NCBI GenBank assembly: GCA_947503775.1
Contig: CANNFE010000007.1
Coordinates: 181,080-245,079, forward strand
Length of the DNA stretch: 64,000 nucleotides
From: an uncultured Paracoccaceae bacterium
GTDB lineage: Bacteria; Pseudomonadota; Alphaproteobacteria; Rhodobacterales; Rhodobacteraceae
Direction of reading: 5' to 3'
The position numbers and the translations under genes are program-made. Of the stretch, positions 33,232 through 42,648 are shown in pieces. Position 1 is the first letter of the stretch. Each line of letters begins with the position of its first letter. The notes beneath the pieces are model-generated. The model was not told where the DNA came from and searched no databases. It saw nothing but the letters and a program-made list of their open reading frames with translations.

Positions 33232-34208
33232 AGATCGAGAACGATCTTGCCGATATGCGCGGATGTCTCCATCCGGGCATGGGCCTTTGAGGCGTCTTCA
33301 AGGGGGAAGGCCTGATCCATAACGGGCGCGATCTGCCCAGCGTTCAGAAGAGGCCAGACATGCTCGCGCAGTTGCACGGCAATTGCCGCTTTCGCCTCGT
33401 TCGACTGGGGGCGCAAGGTGGATCCTGTTAGCGTGAGCCGCCGCATCATGATCTGCACGAAGTTCAGCTCTACCTTTGGGCATTGCAGGAAGGCGATCTG
33501 AACCAGCCGCCCATCGTCGGCCAGCGCTTTGATATTGCGCGGAATATAGTCTCCACCGACCATGTCGAGGATCAGGTTCGCGCCGCCTTCCGCCCGCAGC
33601 GCATCCACGAAATCGTCCTCGCGATAGTTGATCGCCCGCTCCGCGCCGAGCGCCTCGCAAGCGGCACATTTCTCGGCCGATCCAGCGGTTGCAAAGACGC
33701 GGGCTCCGAAATGGCGGGCAAGCTGGATCGCCGTAGTGCCGATCCCGGACGATCCGCCATGGACAAGAAACCGCTCTCCGGCCTGCAAACCGCCGCGCAT
33801 GAAGACGTTCGACCAGACCGTGAAGAACGTTTCGGGCAGGCAGGCTGTTTCGCGCAGGCTCAGTCCCTCGGGGATAGGAAGGCAGTGGGCGACGGGAGTG
33901 ATGACGTAGTCTGCATATCCTCCGCCGGGAAGCAGCGCGCAGACCTCGTCACCGACCTTTAGTTCCGTCACGCCGGGACCGAGCTCGACAACCTCACCTG
34001 CCCCTTCGAGGCCCGGCAGATCTGAAGCGCCGGGCGGCGGATCGTAGAGACCGGCCCGCTGCAGCGCGTCGGGGCGGTTCACGCCTGCATGGGCCAGACG
34101 GATCAGCACTTCGCCGTGACGCGGCTTAGGGATTGGCCGCTCCGCCAGTTTGAGGACATCGGGGCCGCCGGGCGCCGTGATTTCGACGGCGCGCATCGTC
34201 TCGGGCAT
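33228..34208 (-). CDS. NAD(P)H-quinone oxidoreductase (medium-chain dehydrogenase, PIG3-like)
   Basis: A 326-residue zinc-independent MDR enzyme of the QOR/PIG3 group: 'HAGVNRPDALQRAGLYDPPPGASD' near 37, 'VHGGSSGIGTTAIQLAR' cofactor-binding glycine motif near 148 and the 'AINYREDDF' segment near 193. It reduces quinones with NADPH. It is directly downstream of, and abuts, the COQ9 gene on the same strand. Confidence 0.93.
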   Translation of the reverse strand: MPETMRAVEITAPGGPDVLKLAERPIPKPRHGEVLIRLAHAGVNRPDALQRAGLYDPPPGASDLPGLEGAGEVVELGPGVTELKVGDEVCALLPGGGYADYVITPVAHCLPIPEGLSLRETACLPETFFTVWSNVFMRGGLQAGERFLVHGGSSGIGTTAIQLARHFGARVFATAGSAEKCAACEALGAERAINYREDDFVDALRAEGGANLILDMVGGDYIPRNIKALADDGRLVQIAFLQCPKVELNFVQIMMRRLTLTGSTLRPQSNEAKAAIAVQLREHVWPLLNAGQIAPVMDQAFPLEDASKAHARMETSAHIGKIVLDL

Positions 34209-34904
34209 CTAGTAGGGCCCGGACCAGGAGCCAGGCAGATCGACCTTGGGTGTGCGAAGCGGCGGCTTGATCCGGCTGCCGACCCAGGTCACGGGTGTCG
34301 CAAGGCGGCTGAGAAGCGGGTTGGCATTGACCCGCGACTTGATCTTCTCGATCCGCATCACGTCATCGATCCGGCGGTCGATGAAAGCCCAGGTGGACTG
34401 GCAATTGCTCGAATCATCGCCGAGCCAGAACAGGACCGCCGAGCCGTAGACCCCAGACAGCGACGCGCGTTTGGTGTACCAGTTCACATCGGTCGAGCTG
34501 TCGCCAAGCGTGTCCCAGATCAGATCCGACGTCCCCCAAATCAGCTTGGCCCCATCGGCCGCCAGATGCGGAAGGGCGAACAGCGTTGTGCCCCGGCGTA
34601 CGGCTTCTTTGCTTTCGATCGCCTCGATGCGGAAGCGGACGGCGGCGGCGACCTTCTCTGAAAAGCGCAGGTTGGACAGATCCTCGGATTTCAGCCGGTC
34701 GACCATGGCGGCATCACCGCGTTTGTGGAAGGCAATCGCCAGATCGACCGCTCCGCGCGGGCAAAGCGTATCGGCAACGGCGGGATCTGTGCCGGTGTCG
34801 CGGATGGCGGCGGTAAAGGTCGTCTCGCTCCATCCATCGAAGGGAACGTGGACCAAAGCGGCATCCAGCAGCTTGGCCTTAAGCGGGTCGATCTGTTCGG
34901 GCAT
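34209..34904 (-). CDS. COQ9 family protein
   Basis: A 231-residue COQ9 homologue with TetR-like helical fold, a lipid-binding protein needed for COQ7 hydroxylase function in ubiquinone synthesis. Typical motifs: 'HVPFDGWSETTFTAAIRDTG' near 22 and the 'WYTKRASLSGVYGSAVLFWLGDDS' block near 152. The ATG at 34904 has AAGGAGG 8 nt upstream. Transcribed with the quinone oxidoreductase and divergent from rpsU. Confidence 0.93.
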   Translation of the reverse strand: MPEQIDPLKAKLLDAALVHVPFDGWSETTFTAAIRDTGTDPAVADTLCPRGAVDLAIAFHKRGDAAMVDRLKSEDLSNLRFSEKVAAAVRFRIEAIESKEAVRRGTTLFALPHLAADGAKLIWGTSDLIWDTLGDSSTDVNWYTKRASLSGVYGSAVLFWLGDDSSNCQSTWAFIDRRIDDVMRIEKIKSRVNANPLLSRLATPVTWVGSRIKPPLRTPKVDLPGSWSGPY

Positions 34905-34930
34905 ATCGCGAGCCTCCTTCCGGGTGTCGC

Positions 34931-34959
34931 TGGACAAGGTAGGAGGCTCTTGCTATAGG
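34931..34959 (+). promoter_or_regulatory. Candidate promoter of rpsU
   Basis: -35 TGGACA (34931-34936) and -10 TATAGG (34954-34959), 17-bp spacer, 50 bp before the rpsU ATG. It overlaps the ribosome-binding region of the divergent COQ9 gene only in the upstream direction. Confidence 0.5.
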
Positions 34960-35009
34960 GCCACTTCCTGCACTTCCGCAACTCTATCCAGAAAGGTGGT
35001 GACACCCAC

Positions 35010-35216
35010 ATGCAGGTCAGTGTTCGTGACAACAATGTCGATCAGGCGCTTCGCGCGCTGAAGAAAAAGCTCCAGCGCGAAGGCGTATTTCGCGAGATGA
35101 AGCTGCGGCAGCATTTCGAGAAGCCCTCTGAGAAGAAGGCTCGCGAGAAGGCCGAGGCCATTCGCCGTCAGCGTAAGCTTGCGCGTAAGAAGGCACAGCG
35201 CGAAGGGCTGCTTTAA
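35010..35216 (+). CDS. rpsU: 30S ribosomal protein S21
   Basis: A 68-residue S21: '[25 protein letters not shown]' and a very basic C-terminus '[15 protein letters not shown]'. It helps the 30S subunit engage mRNA. Single-gene unit with own promoter-like sequence and a strong terminator. Confidence 0.97.
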   Translation: MQVSVRDNNVDQALRALKKKLQREGVFREMKLRQHFEKPSEKKAREKAEAIRRQRKLARKKAQREGLL

Positions 35217-35247
35217 GCTTAGCCTACCGACATTCCAGTCGAAACGG

Positions 35248-35282
35248 ACCCCGCAGCATCAGGCTCGCGGGGTTTTGTTTTT
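35248..35282 (+). terminator. Intrinsic terminator of rpsU
   Basis: Stem ACCCCGC (35248-35254) / GCGGGGT (35267-35273) followed by TTTGTTTTT. Confidence 0.88.
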
Positions 35283-35477
35283 ATGGCCCTCTCGCGACTA
35301 TCGGCGGCAACCGGCTTGGGTTGAGCAAGTTTCCTCTGGGACGATTTCAACCTTGGAACGATGCCGAACGACCGCAGGTTGCGGCATCAGGGTGATGTCC
35401 CGCCCTTTGACCTGTGTCCTCCCTTTCTCCGTATCCGGGCTTCACCCTGCCGAAGACAATTCAAGCAGGAGAAGACC

Positions 35478-36857
35478 ATGGCTATGTTCACCCTCACACG
35501 GCGCACGGACTCGATTTCCGGAACGTCAGACGATGACGAGATCACAGGCGGCGCGGCCACGCTGCAAAGCTCTGACACGATCGATGGCGGCGCGGGGTCC
35601 GACACGCTGCGGGCAGAGACCGAGCAGAACGGGATACAAGCGCCCACGATCTCTCGCGTCGAGGATATCTTTATCGATACCGGCGGGCTTGGCTTTGACA
35701 TCTCCAACATCAGCGGAGCCGAGCGGATCATCACGATGAGTGCATCGCTTATCCTCGAGCCGATTGAGACGGAGGATTTGCAGATCCGGTTCGGCGCCGA
35801 GAACGTCGGCAGCGGCACGGTAAAGATCCAATTTGTGGATGGTGCGCTTGAAGGGGCAAGCGATGTCCTGAACCTTGAAGCGATCGACAGCAACGTGACA
35901 TTCACCTCGGATTCGCTTTTCGACAGCACGGCAGATGGCGAGCAGAACCAAACCGAAGACAGGCTAAGGATCGAGGAGATCGATCTGGTGCTGAGTGGCA
36001 GCGACAATCAGGTGGATATCTCGGATTTCACCCGGATCGAGACGCTGGTTCTCTCCGGGGATGCGACGTCCGATGTCGTTGTTGATTCGACCGAGCTGTC
36101 CTTTGTCGATGCCAGCCAGACCACCGGCGGAGTGACGCTGACCTCAGATATCGCGGGCGATCAAAGCGTGCTTGGCGGATCCGGCGATGACGATCTCAAG
36201 ACCGGATCGGGCAACGATACGATCGAAGCCGGGCGCGGCGCCGATGACATCAATGCCGGAAGCGGCAACAACGATATTTTCGCGGGCGCCGGTGCGGACG
36301 AGATCTTTAGCGAACAGGGCAATGACCGGATCTTTGCCGGAAACGGAAACGACTTCATCTCGTCGGGAAGCGGGGAAGACACGATCTTTGGCGGCCGGGG
36401 TCGCGATGAGATCGTCGCGGGCGATGGGGCCGATACGATATTCGGTGGGCGCGGCGCCGATGATATCCGCGGACAAGGTGGACAGGATCGCATCTTTGAC
36501 GGAGCCGGCAACGATATCGTGCGGGCCGGAAGCGATAATGACACGATCCTTGCCGGCCGAGGGAATGACGAGTTTATCGGCGGTGGCGGTGTCGACGAGT
36601 TCCGCTTCTTCGGGTCCAATCTGGGAGAGGACGTCGTGTCGGACTTTGCCCTGACCAGCGACACCGCGACGAACGATATCGTTGCATTTCAGTTCAACGG
36701 CACAAGCCAGACGCTTCAGTCGCAGGAGGAGTTCGAGGATTTTGTCGACGCGAACCCGGACCGGACCTCATTCGATACGAATACGGACGAGATCGTGATC
36801 GAGGCGGATGGCGGTGAGATCACTCTCGTCGTCAGCGATGCGGACTTCCTCGCATAA
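35478..36857 (+). CDS. RTX-type calcium-binding repeat protein, probably type I secreted
   Basis: A 459-residue acidic protein. After a non-repetitive beta-rich region (about 40-230) come 16 consecutive RTX nonapeptides (GGxGxDxUx type, about residues 232-376; DNA 36171-36605), which fold as a calcium-bound beta roll, then a C-terminal 'EFRFFGSNLGEDVVSDF' segment typical of T1SS substrates. No N-terminal signal. The ATG at 35478 follows AGGAGAAG; a longer upstream frame is not typical of this family. No enzymatic domain seen, and no T1SS transporter genes nearby. Confidence 0.88.
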   Translation: MAMFTLTRRTDSISGTSDDDEITGGAATLQSSDTIDGGAGSDTLRAETEQNGIQAPTISRVEDIFIDTGGLGFDISNISGAERIITMSASLILEPIETEDLQIRFGAENVGSGTVKIQFVDGALEGASDVLNLEAIDSNVTFTSDSLFDSTADGEQNQTEDRLRIEEIDLVLSGSDNQVDISDFTRIETLVLSGDATSDVVVDSTELSFVDASQTTGGVTLTSDIAGDQSVLGGSGDDDLKTGSGNDTIEAGRGADDINAGSGNNDIFAGAGADEIFSEQGNDRIFAGNGNDFISSGSGEDTIFGGRGRDEIVAGDGADTIFGGRGADDIRGQGGQDRIFDGAGNDIVRAGSDNDTILAGRGNDEFIGGGGVDEFRFFGSNLGEDVVSDFALTSDTATNDIVAFQFNGTSQTLQSQEEFEDFVDANPDRTSFDTNTDEIVIEADGGEITLVVSDADFLA

Positions 36858-36864
36858 TCGAGGT

Positions 36865-36891
36865 GCGGCGCATCCAAGACGGGTGCGCCGC
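36865..36891. terminator. Hairpin between the RTX gene and mscL
   Basis: GCGGCGCA (36865-36872) pairs with TGCGCCGC (36884-36891) in the 44-bp gap of two converging genes; short T run GTTT follows on the plus strand. Confidence 0.6.
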
Positions 36892-36901
36892 GTTTGGGGG
36901 G

Positions 36902-37336
36902 TCAGGCGACGCGGTCCGCTTTGAGCGCGTCGCGGATTTCGAGAAGAACGTCGAGCTCGGACGGGCCGCTATCGACTTCGGGGGCCGCATCGTCGGGCCT
37001 TTCGGCTGCGGCCTTGATGCGGTTGACCATCTTGACCAGCATGAAGACGACGAAGGCCACGATCAGGAAGTTGATGACGGCCATGATGAACTTGCCGACG
37101 GCGAAGACGGGAACGCCTGCTTCGGTCGCAGCTTCGATCGAGGCGAATTCACCGTCGCCCAGAACGTAGAACCAGCCCGAAAAATCGATCCCGCCGGTAA
37201 AGAGCGCGATGACCGGGTTGATGAGATCCCCCACCAGAGAGGTCACGATGGCGGTAAAGGCCGCGCCGATAATGATACCGACCGCCATATCCATGACGTT
37301 GCCCTTGGCGATGAAGTCTTTGAATTCGTTGATCAT
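36902..37336 (-). CDS. mscL: Large-conductance mechanosensitive channel
   Basis: A 144-residue MscL: '[35 protein letters not shown]' is the N-terminal helix and pore-lining TM1; TM2 is at about 80-105 ('[23 protein letters not shown]'). Opens at near-lytic membrane tension to release solutes on hypo-osmotic shock, sensible in a marine bacterium. ATG 37336 chosen from the conserved start. Confidence 0.97.
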   Translation of the reverse strand: MINEFKDFIAKGNVMDMAVGIIIGAAFTAIVTSLVGDLINPVIALFTGGIDFSGWFYVLGDGEFASIEAATEAGVPVFAVGKFIMAVINFLIVAFVVFMLVKMVNRIKAAAERPDDAAPEVDSGPSELDVLLEIRDALKADRVA

Positions 37337-37484
37337 TGGTAGTCCCCACACGAAGTTACACGGCGCCTTAACTCAGTTTAACGCGCGCCGCTGCACACTC
37401 ATACCGCAGCCTGCCCGCAGAACGATGGGTTTTTTGTTCCGGCGGGGCGCCTAGGTTGATGGAAGATCATCCAAGGAGCTTTTG

Positions 37485-38177
37485 ATGTCCGATCTGTCGC
37501 ACTTTCCGATCACCGAAAAATGGCCCGCCAAGGACCCAGCGGTTCTTCAGCTGTATTCGTTTCCGACGCCGAACGGTGTAAAAGCCTCGATCATGCTTGA
37601 GGAGACCGGGCTGCCCTATGAGGTCCACAAGGTCAAGCTGTCCGATGCGGACGTGAAGAGCGACGCGTTTCTGTCGCTCAACCCCAACAACAAGATCCCG
37701 GCTATTGTAGATCCGGACGGACCGGACGGCCCAATCGGCCTGTTCGAGAGCGGGGCGATCCTGATCTACCTCGCTGAAAAGACGGGAAAGTTCATAGGGT
37801 CCGGTGCCGATAAGGCCAAGGTGATCCAATGGCTGATGTTCCAGATGGGCGGGGTCGGTCCGATGTTTGGGCAGCTTGGGTTCTTCTACAAGTTCGTGGG
37901 ATCAGAATGGGAGGATAAGCGCCCTCAGGAACGCTATATCAACGAGGCGAAGCGGCTTCTGGGCGTGATCGACGGTGAACTGGCGAGCCGCGATTGGATC
38001 GCGGGAGAGTATTCCATCGCCGATATGGCGCTGGCGCCGTGGTTGCGCGCGCTGGATTTCTACGGTGCCAAAGAGGTGCTCGGATGGGACGATCACAAGA
38101 ACGCCGTCGCCTATCTGGATCGCTTCCTCGAGCGGCCTGCGGTTCAGAGAGGATTGACGATCCCGTCGCGCGACTGA
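37485..38177 (+). CDS. Glutathione S-transferase family protein (YfcG/Nu-like)
   Basis: A 230-residue GST. Thioredoxin-fold N-domain with 'LYSFPTPNGVKASIMLEETGLPYEVHKV' and 'NPNNKIPAIVDPDGPDGPIGLFESGAILIYLAEKTG' (cis-Pro and ES glutathione site), then the helical C-domain ('DWIAGEYSIADMALAPWLRAL'). The Asn in 'TPNGVK' is the YfcG/YghU-class residue linked to disulfide-bond reductase activity. ATG 37485 is 7 nt after AAGGAG. Single gene, ends in a strong hairpin. Confidence 0.92.
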   Translation: MSDLSHFPITEKWPAKDPAVLQLYSFPTPNGVKASIMLEETGLPYEVHKVKLSDADVKSDAFLSLNPNNKIPAIVDPDGPDGPIGLFESGAILIYLAEKTGKFIGSGADKAKVIQWLMFQMGGVGPMFGQLGFFYKFVGSEWEDKRPQERYINEAKRLLGVIDGELASRDWIAGEYSIADMALAPWLRALDFYGAKEVLGWDDHKNAVAYLDRFLERPAVQRGLTIPSRD

Positions 38178-38199
38178 TTGTTGACCATCTGTAAACGAT

Positions 38200-38232
38200 C
38201 CGAGCGTTGCGATGAGGCCCCGCAACGCTCGG
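38200..38232. terminator. Hairpin between convergent GST and pheT genes
   Basis: Perfect 12-bp stem CCGAGCGTTGCG / CGCAACGCTCGG with a 9-nt loop. No T tract directly after, but the position between convergent genes, followed by about 95 bp of AT-rich DNA, suits a transcript end. Confidence 0.6.
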
Positions 38233-38326
38233 AAGAACTTGATACACATGGACTAGCGATCGTCCGACGAAGTGATCTATGCCTTATCAAAGTTTATATT
38301 AGGTTAACAATCAATCCTTGAGTTGC

Positions 38327-40726
38327 CTATTTCTGGCCTCTCAGCGTGCCTCCGGTCGCTTTTTCGACCTTTTCTACAATTTTTTGGGACACAGCATCGA
38401 TTTCGGCTTCCGTCAAAGTTGAGTTCCTCGGTTGAAGCCGCGCCGTGATCGCAAGCGATTTGCGGCCGTCGCCAAGGTTTCCACCCTCGAAACGATCAAA
38501 GAGGCGAACATCCTCGACCAGGGCCTTGTCCGCCCCCTGCGCCGCGTTCAGAAGCGTCGCCGCTTCGACCGTACTGTCCAACTCGAACGCGAAGTCCCGC
38601 TCGACCGCCTGAAGATCCGAGGAACCCAATGCGGGGCGCGCAGCAGATGTGTTGCGCGGCAGGGGGATTTCGGCAGGCCAGATGGTGAACCCGACCGCGG
38701 GACCTTTGACATCGAGCGCTTGCAGGATCCGGGGGTGGATCTCGCCAAAGACCGCCAGCGTTTTCTTGGGGCCAAGGCAAATCCGGCCGTGACGGCCCGG
38801 ATGCCACCACTCGGCAGCTTCGCGGAAGATCTGGGTCTTCGCCGGTGCTCCGAGGGCGCTCAGGACGGCCTCGGCATCGGCCTTGGCATCGAAGAGGTCG
38901 GCCGGCCGGCTTTCGCCGTGGATGTCCTTGGGCGCCGTGCGACCAACACGAATACCGGTCACGAGGGTGTGCTGCTCTTCGGGCTCGCCGCCATGAAAGA
39001 CCGCACCGACCTCGAAGAGGGCCAGATCGGCGATGCCGCGCGCCTGATTGCGGGCAGCGGCTTGCAGAAGGCCCGGCAGGAGCGCCGGGCGCATATGCGA
39101 CATCTCGGACGAAATGGGGTTCTCCAGCCGGGCGGCATCCGAGCCGCCGAACAGCAGCGCCGCCTCGCGGTCGATGAAGCTGTAGCTGACGCATTCGTTC
39201 AGGCCCTGGGCGGCCGCGGCCCGACGGGCGGCGCGTTCGCGGATCTGGTTCGTCGTCAGGATAGGCTTGGGGATGCCCGGTTGCGTGCGGTACATGGGCC
39301 GCCCCTGCAGTTTGGTCAGGGAGGCGATGCGGGCGACCTCCTCGACCAGATCGGCCTCGCCGAGGATATCCGGGCGCCAGCTTGGCGGATGGGCCATGTC
39401 GCCCTCGAGCGTGAAGCCCAGATCCTCGAGCGTCTTGCGCTGGGTCTCGGCGGGGATGTCCATGCCCACGAGAGAGGCGCAGCGTTCGGTGTCGAGCCGG
39501 TAAGCGCGGGCGGTCTCAGGCACGGCTCCGGCGACGACCACCTCGGAGGGCTCGCCACCTGCATGATCGAGGATCATGCGGGTCGCATGGTTCAGCCCCT
39601 CGAGCGTCCAGGCCGGATCGATGCCCCGCTCGAACCGGTAGCGCGCATCGGAATTGATCTTGAGCGCGCGGCCTGTCAGCGCGGTGCGGATCGGATCGAA
39701 GTAAGCCGCCTCGATGAAGACATCCGTCGTCTCCATCGTCACGCCCGTGGGCAAGCCGCCCATGGCGCCCGCGATGCTTTCGGGGCCAGCCTCGTCGGAG
39801 ATCAGGGTCATGCCCTCCTCAAACGTGTAGTCCTTTTCGTCGAGGCCCGTGAGGGTCTCTCCCCCCGCTGCTTTGTGGATGCGCACGCCGCCCTTGACCT
39901 TGGCCGCATCGAAGACGTGGAGCGGGCGGTTGCGGTCGTAAGTGAAGAAGTTCGTCACATCGACGAGAAAGCTGATCGGGCGCAGACCGATGGCGCGCAG
40001 GCTGTCCTGCAGCCAGGCGGGGCTGGGGCCGTTCTTGACGCCGCGAATGAGCCGCCCGGTGAAGAGCGGGCAATCCTCGAGCGTGTCGCTGTCGATGGTC
40101 ACGGAAATCGGGCACGGGAAGGTGCCTCTGACCTCTTCCGTCTCGCGCGGGATCATCGTGCCAAGGCCCCGAGCCGCCAGATCGCGGGCGATGCCGCGCA
40201 CGCCCAGTGCATCGGGGCGGTTGGGGGTGATGGCGATCTCGATCACCGGATCGACTTTTGCGGGGTCGTTTTCGGCCAGCCAGTCTGTGAAGCTTTGACC
40301 GACCTCGCCGGAGGGCAGCTCGATGATGCCGTCATGCTCTTCGCTCAGCTCCATCTCGTGTTCGGAGCACATCATGCCGTAGCTTTCGACGCCGCGGATC
40401 TTCCCGACGCCGATGGTCGTGTCGATGCCGGGCACGTAGGTGCCGGGCTTGGCGATGACGACGGTGATCTCCTCGCGGGCATTGGGCGCGCCGCAGACGA
40501 TCTGGGTCTCGCCCTCGTCGGTCTGGACCTGACAGACCTTGAGCTTGTCCGCATCGGGGTGCTTTTCGGCGGAGTTCACATAGCCGATGGTGAAGTCGCT
40601 CAGGCGCTCGGCGGGGTTCGAGATGTCTTCGACCTCGAGCCCCAGATCGGTGAGCGTCTCGGCGATTTCATCAAGGGACGCCTCGGTGTCGAGGTGATGC
40701 TTGAGCCAGGAGAGGGTGAATTTCAT
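38327..40726 (-). CDS. pheT: Phenylalanine--tRNA ligase beta subunit
   Basis: A 799-residue PheT with the complete domain order: N-terminal tRNA-binding EMAP-like domain ('VCQVQTDEGETQIVCGAPN'), B3/4 editing domain, B5 domain, catalytic-like core, and C-terminal FDX-ACB domain (about 705-799, 'LQAVERDFAFELDSTVEAATLL'). With PheS forms the alpha2-beta2 enzyme. It is separated from pheS by two small membrane-protein genes instead of following it directly. A 778-codon frame on the opposite strand is a codon-bias shadow. Confidence 0.97.
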   Translation of the reverse strand: MKFTLSWLKHHLDTEASLDEIAETLTDLGLEVEDISNPAERLSDFTIGYVNSAEKHPDADKLKVCQVQTDEGETQIVCGAPNAREEITVVIAKPGTYVPGIDTTIGVGKIRGVESYGMMCSEHEMELSEEHDGIIELPSGEVGQSFTDWLAENDPAKVDPVIEIAITPNRPDALGVRGIARDLAARGLGTMIPRETEEVRGTFPCPISVTIDSDTLEDCPLFTGRLIRGVKNGPSPAWLQDSLRAIGLRPISFLVDVTNFFTYDRNRPLHVFDAAKVKGGVRIHKAAGGETLTGLDEKDYTFEEGMTLISDEAGPESIAGAMGGLPTGVTMETTDVFIEAAYFDPIRTALTGRALKINSDARYRFERGIDPAWTLEGLNHATRMILDHAGGEPSEVVVAGAVPETARAYRLDTERCASLVGMDIPAETQRKTLEDLGFTLEGDMAHPPSWRPDILGEADLVEEVARIASLTKLQGRPMYRTQPGIPKPILTTNQIRERAARRAAAAQGLNECVSYSFIDREAALLFGGSDAARLENPISSEMSHMRPALLPGLLQAAARNQARGIADLALFEVGAVFHGGEPEEQHTLVTGIRVGRTAPKDIHGESRPADLFDAKADAEAVLSALGAPAKTQIFREAAEWWHPGRHGRICLGPKKTLAVFGEIHPRILQALDVKGPAVGFTIWPAEIPLPRNTSAARPALGSSDLQAVERDFAFELDSTVEAATLLNAAQGADKALVEDVRLFDRFEGGNLGDGRKSLAITARLQPRNSTLTEAEIDAVSQKIVEKVEKATGGTLRGQK

Positions 40727-40789
40727 GCCGGTATGCCTTTGCGCCTGTCGGGAGCGCGTTTAGCCTAGCTGCGGCGGGGGCGGAAGGGG

Positions 40790-41305
40790 TTACCCCTCCG
40801 TACGGAGCATCGCGTCGACGCCGACGAGGATCGACATCGCAAAGAAGAGGATCGAGGTCAGGACAGTCAGCACGATCACTCTATTGAAATAGCGGACCTG
40901 CTTAATCGCCTCGATCTGCATGGAGTGTTCGGAGGTGACGCGTTTCATCTCGAAGATGTGGTGCAGGCGGGGCGAGGGTTCGTAGATCAGGCAGCGTAGC
41001 AGGAAAAGAATCGAGACGGAGACAGTGACAACCTGCGCGAACATGAGCGTGAGGGTTAGCCAGGTCTGATCCAGCGAGAAAATAAAGGTGGATGCGGCGA
41101 GGATGATGGCAAGAACGGCGAGAAGGGCCGAGGATTTGGCGTCGATCTCGGCCATGATCTGACGCGCCTCCTCCATGTCCATATCGGCGATGGCGACATC
41201 GGCTTCGACATCGAGGCAAACGGGCTGGAGGCTGAGCGCTTCGGCCCCCGGCATCATCAGGCGGTCCATGGTCTGGATCATCTTGGGGAGGGTGGGGAGA
41301 AGCAT
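40790..41305 (-). CDS. Unknown membrane protein with Pycsar-effector-like topology
   Basis: A 171-residue protein: cytoplasmic N-terminus (1-50), a helical lead 'EEARQIMAEIDAKSSALLA', two membrane segments (about 56-75 and 83-102), a cytoplasmic helix, and a third membrane segment (about 140-160, 'VIVLTVLTSILFFAMSILVG'). The '(I)DAKSSALLAVLAIIL' stretch resembles the D-x-K-A-x-x-LLA pattern at the start of the first membrane helix of Pycsar/DUF5706-type and SLATT transmembrane effectors, but the resemblance is weak and no cyclase gene is adjacent. Lies between pheS and pheT. Confidence 0.6.
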   Translation of the reverse strand: MLLPTLPKMIQTMDRLMMPGAEALSLQPVCLDVEADVAIADMDMEEARQIMAEIDAKSSALLAVLAIILAASTFIFSLDQTWLTLTLMFAQVVTVSVSILFLLRCLIYEPSPRLHHIFEMKRVTSEHSMQIEAIKQVRYFNRVIVLTVLTSILFFAMSILVGVDAMLRTEG

Positions 41306-41337
41306 GGTTTTTGTATCACCTCTCTAAGTTTCCAGCC

Positions 41338-41571
41338 TTAATGATCTTTATCTTTCCAATGGTTATAATGAGCAAGAGCAAGCGGCGGTGCCAATACAGA
41401 GACCGTGAGAAGGATTGGAATCCCAGCCGAGACTGGCAGTTTGAACGCAACAATCAGAGGCAAGTTCGCGAGCGAAGCGAACATCAGGAAACCTGCGAAG
41501 TGAGATCGCTTAGAAACCAAGGTCAAGCACCACTCGTAATAGCGAGCGAGCAGAGTTCCGAAGAGATGCAT
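41338..41571 (-). CDS. Small membrane protein, unknown, inserted between pheS and pheT
   Basis: A 77-residue protein with two membrane segments (about 25-45 and 48-66) and a His-rich tail ('LAHYNHWKDKDH'). Starts 6 nt after the pheS stop, with no obvious ribosome-binding site, so it could be coupled to pheS. The DNA is visibly richer in A and T than its surroundings, which fits later acquisition. No homologue recognised. Confidence 0.55.
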   Translation of the reverse strand: MHLFGTLLARYYEWCLTLVSKRSHFAGFLMFASLANLPLIVAFKLPVSAGIPILLTVSVLAPPLALAHYNHWKDKDH

Positions 41572-41577
41572 TGAAGC

Positions 41578-42648
41578 CTAGCTTAACCCGCCCACCAAAT
41601 CCGGGCGGTCGAGCGCTCCAAAGCCGTAATGGCGCAACCATCTGAGATCGCTGTCGAAAAAGGCGCGGAGGTCAGGGATGCCGTATTTGAGCATGGCGAT
41701 GCGGTCGATGCCCATGCCGAAGGCGAAGCCTTGCCAGGCGGCGGGGTCGATGCCTCCGGCTTCGAGGACCTTGGGATGGACCATGCCGGAGCCGAGGATT
41801 TCGAGCCAGTCGTCGCCTTCGCCGACCTTGAGCGTGCCGCCCTCCCAGGAGCAGCGGATGTCGACCTCGGCTGAGGGCTCGGTGAAGGGGAAGTGACTGG
41901 CACGAAAGCGTAATTCGACATTATCGACGTTGAAGAAGGCCTTTACGAATTCCTCGAGAACCCATTTGAGATTGGCCATGGAGATGTCGGTGTCGATGGC
42001 CAGACCCTCGATCTGGTGGAACATGGGGGTGTGGGTCTGGTCGTAGTCGGCGCGGTAGACGCGGCCGGGGCAGATGACGCGGAGGGGGGCTCCGTGCTCT
42101 TGCATGGAGCGGATCTGGACCGGGGATGTGTGGGTGCGCAGGACGTGGGGAGGACGGTTATCCCCTTGATCCCTATGCATATAAAATGTGTCCATCTCGG
42201 CCCTCGCAGGATGGTGGCCGGGGATGTTGAGCGCGTCGAAATTGTACCAGTCGCTTTCGATCTGAGGGCCTTCGGCGACGGAGAACCCGAGATCGGCGAA
42301 GATGGCCGTCACCTCTTCGGTGACTTGGCTCACGGGGTGAATTGTCCCATGATTTGAATGTCTTGCAGGCAAGGTGACATCGAGCCACTCGGCCTTGAGC
42401 CGCTCATCGAGGGCGGCATCGGCCAGCGCCTGTTTCTTGGCGGCGAGGGCGGAGGTGATCTCGGATTTCAGGGCGTTGAGCCGGGGGCCGGCAACCTGGC
42501 GTTCCTCGGGGGTCATGCGACCCAGCTCGCGCATCTGGAGGCTGATTTCGCCTTTCTTGCCAATGGCTTGAACACGCAGATCCTCGAGAGTGGCCTCGTC
42601 GGAGGCGGCCGAGATCAGGCCGATATACTTGTCTCTGAGATCGTCCAT
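41578..42648 (-). CDS. pheS: Phenylalanine--tRNA ligase alpha subunit
   Basis: A 356-residue PheS. N-terminal coiled-coil ('[26 protein letters not shown]', about 1-100), class II motif 2 '[15 protein letters not shown]'-like segment (here '[25 protein letters not shown]' near 205) and motif 3 '[18 protein letters not shown]' near 322. The ATG at 42648 matches the conserved family start; an open frame extends upstream but is not protein-like. Confidence 0.97.
   Translation of the reverse strand: MDDLRDKYIGLISAASDEATLEDLRVQAIGKKGEISLQMRELGRMTPEERQVAGPRLNALKSEITSALAAKKQALADAALDERLKAEWLDVTLPARHSNHGTIHPVSQVTEEVTAIFADLGFSVAEGPQIESDWYNFDALNIPGHHPARAEMDTFYMHRDQGDNRPPHVLRTHTSPVQIRSMQEHGAPLRVICPGRVYRADYDQTHTPMFHQIEGLAIDTDISMANLKWVLEEFVKAFFNVDNVELRFRASHFPFTEPSAEVDIRCSWEGGTLKVGEGDDWLEILGSGMVHPKVLEAGGIDPAAWQGFAFGMGIDRIAMLKYGIPDLRAFFDSDLRWLRHYGFGALDRPDLVGGLS

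Noticed and set aside
38432..40768. A 778-codon open frame on the plus strand, antisense to pheT
   Set aside because: Codon-bias shadow of a high-GC gene; pheT on the other strand has all family domains, and the antisense product is Arg/Gly/Asp-rich without motifs.
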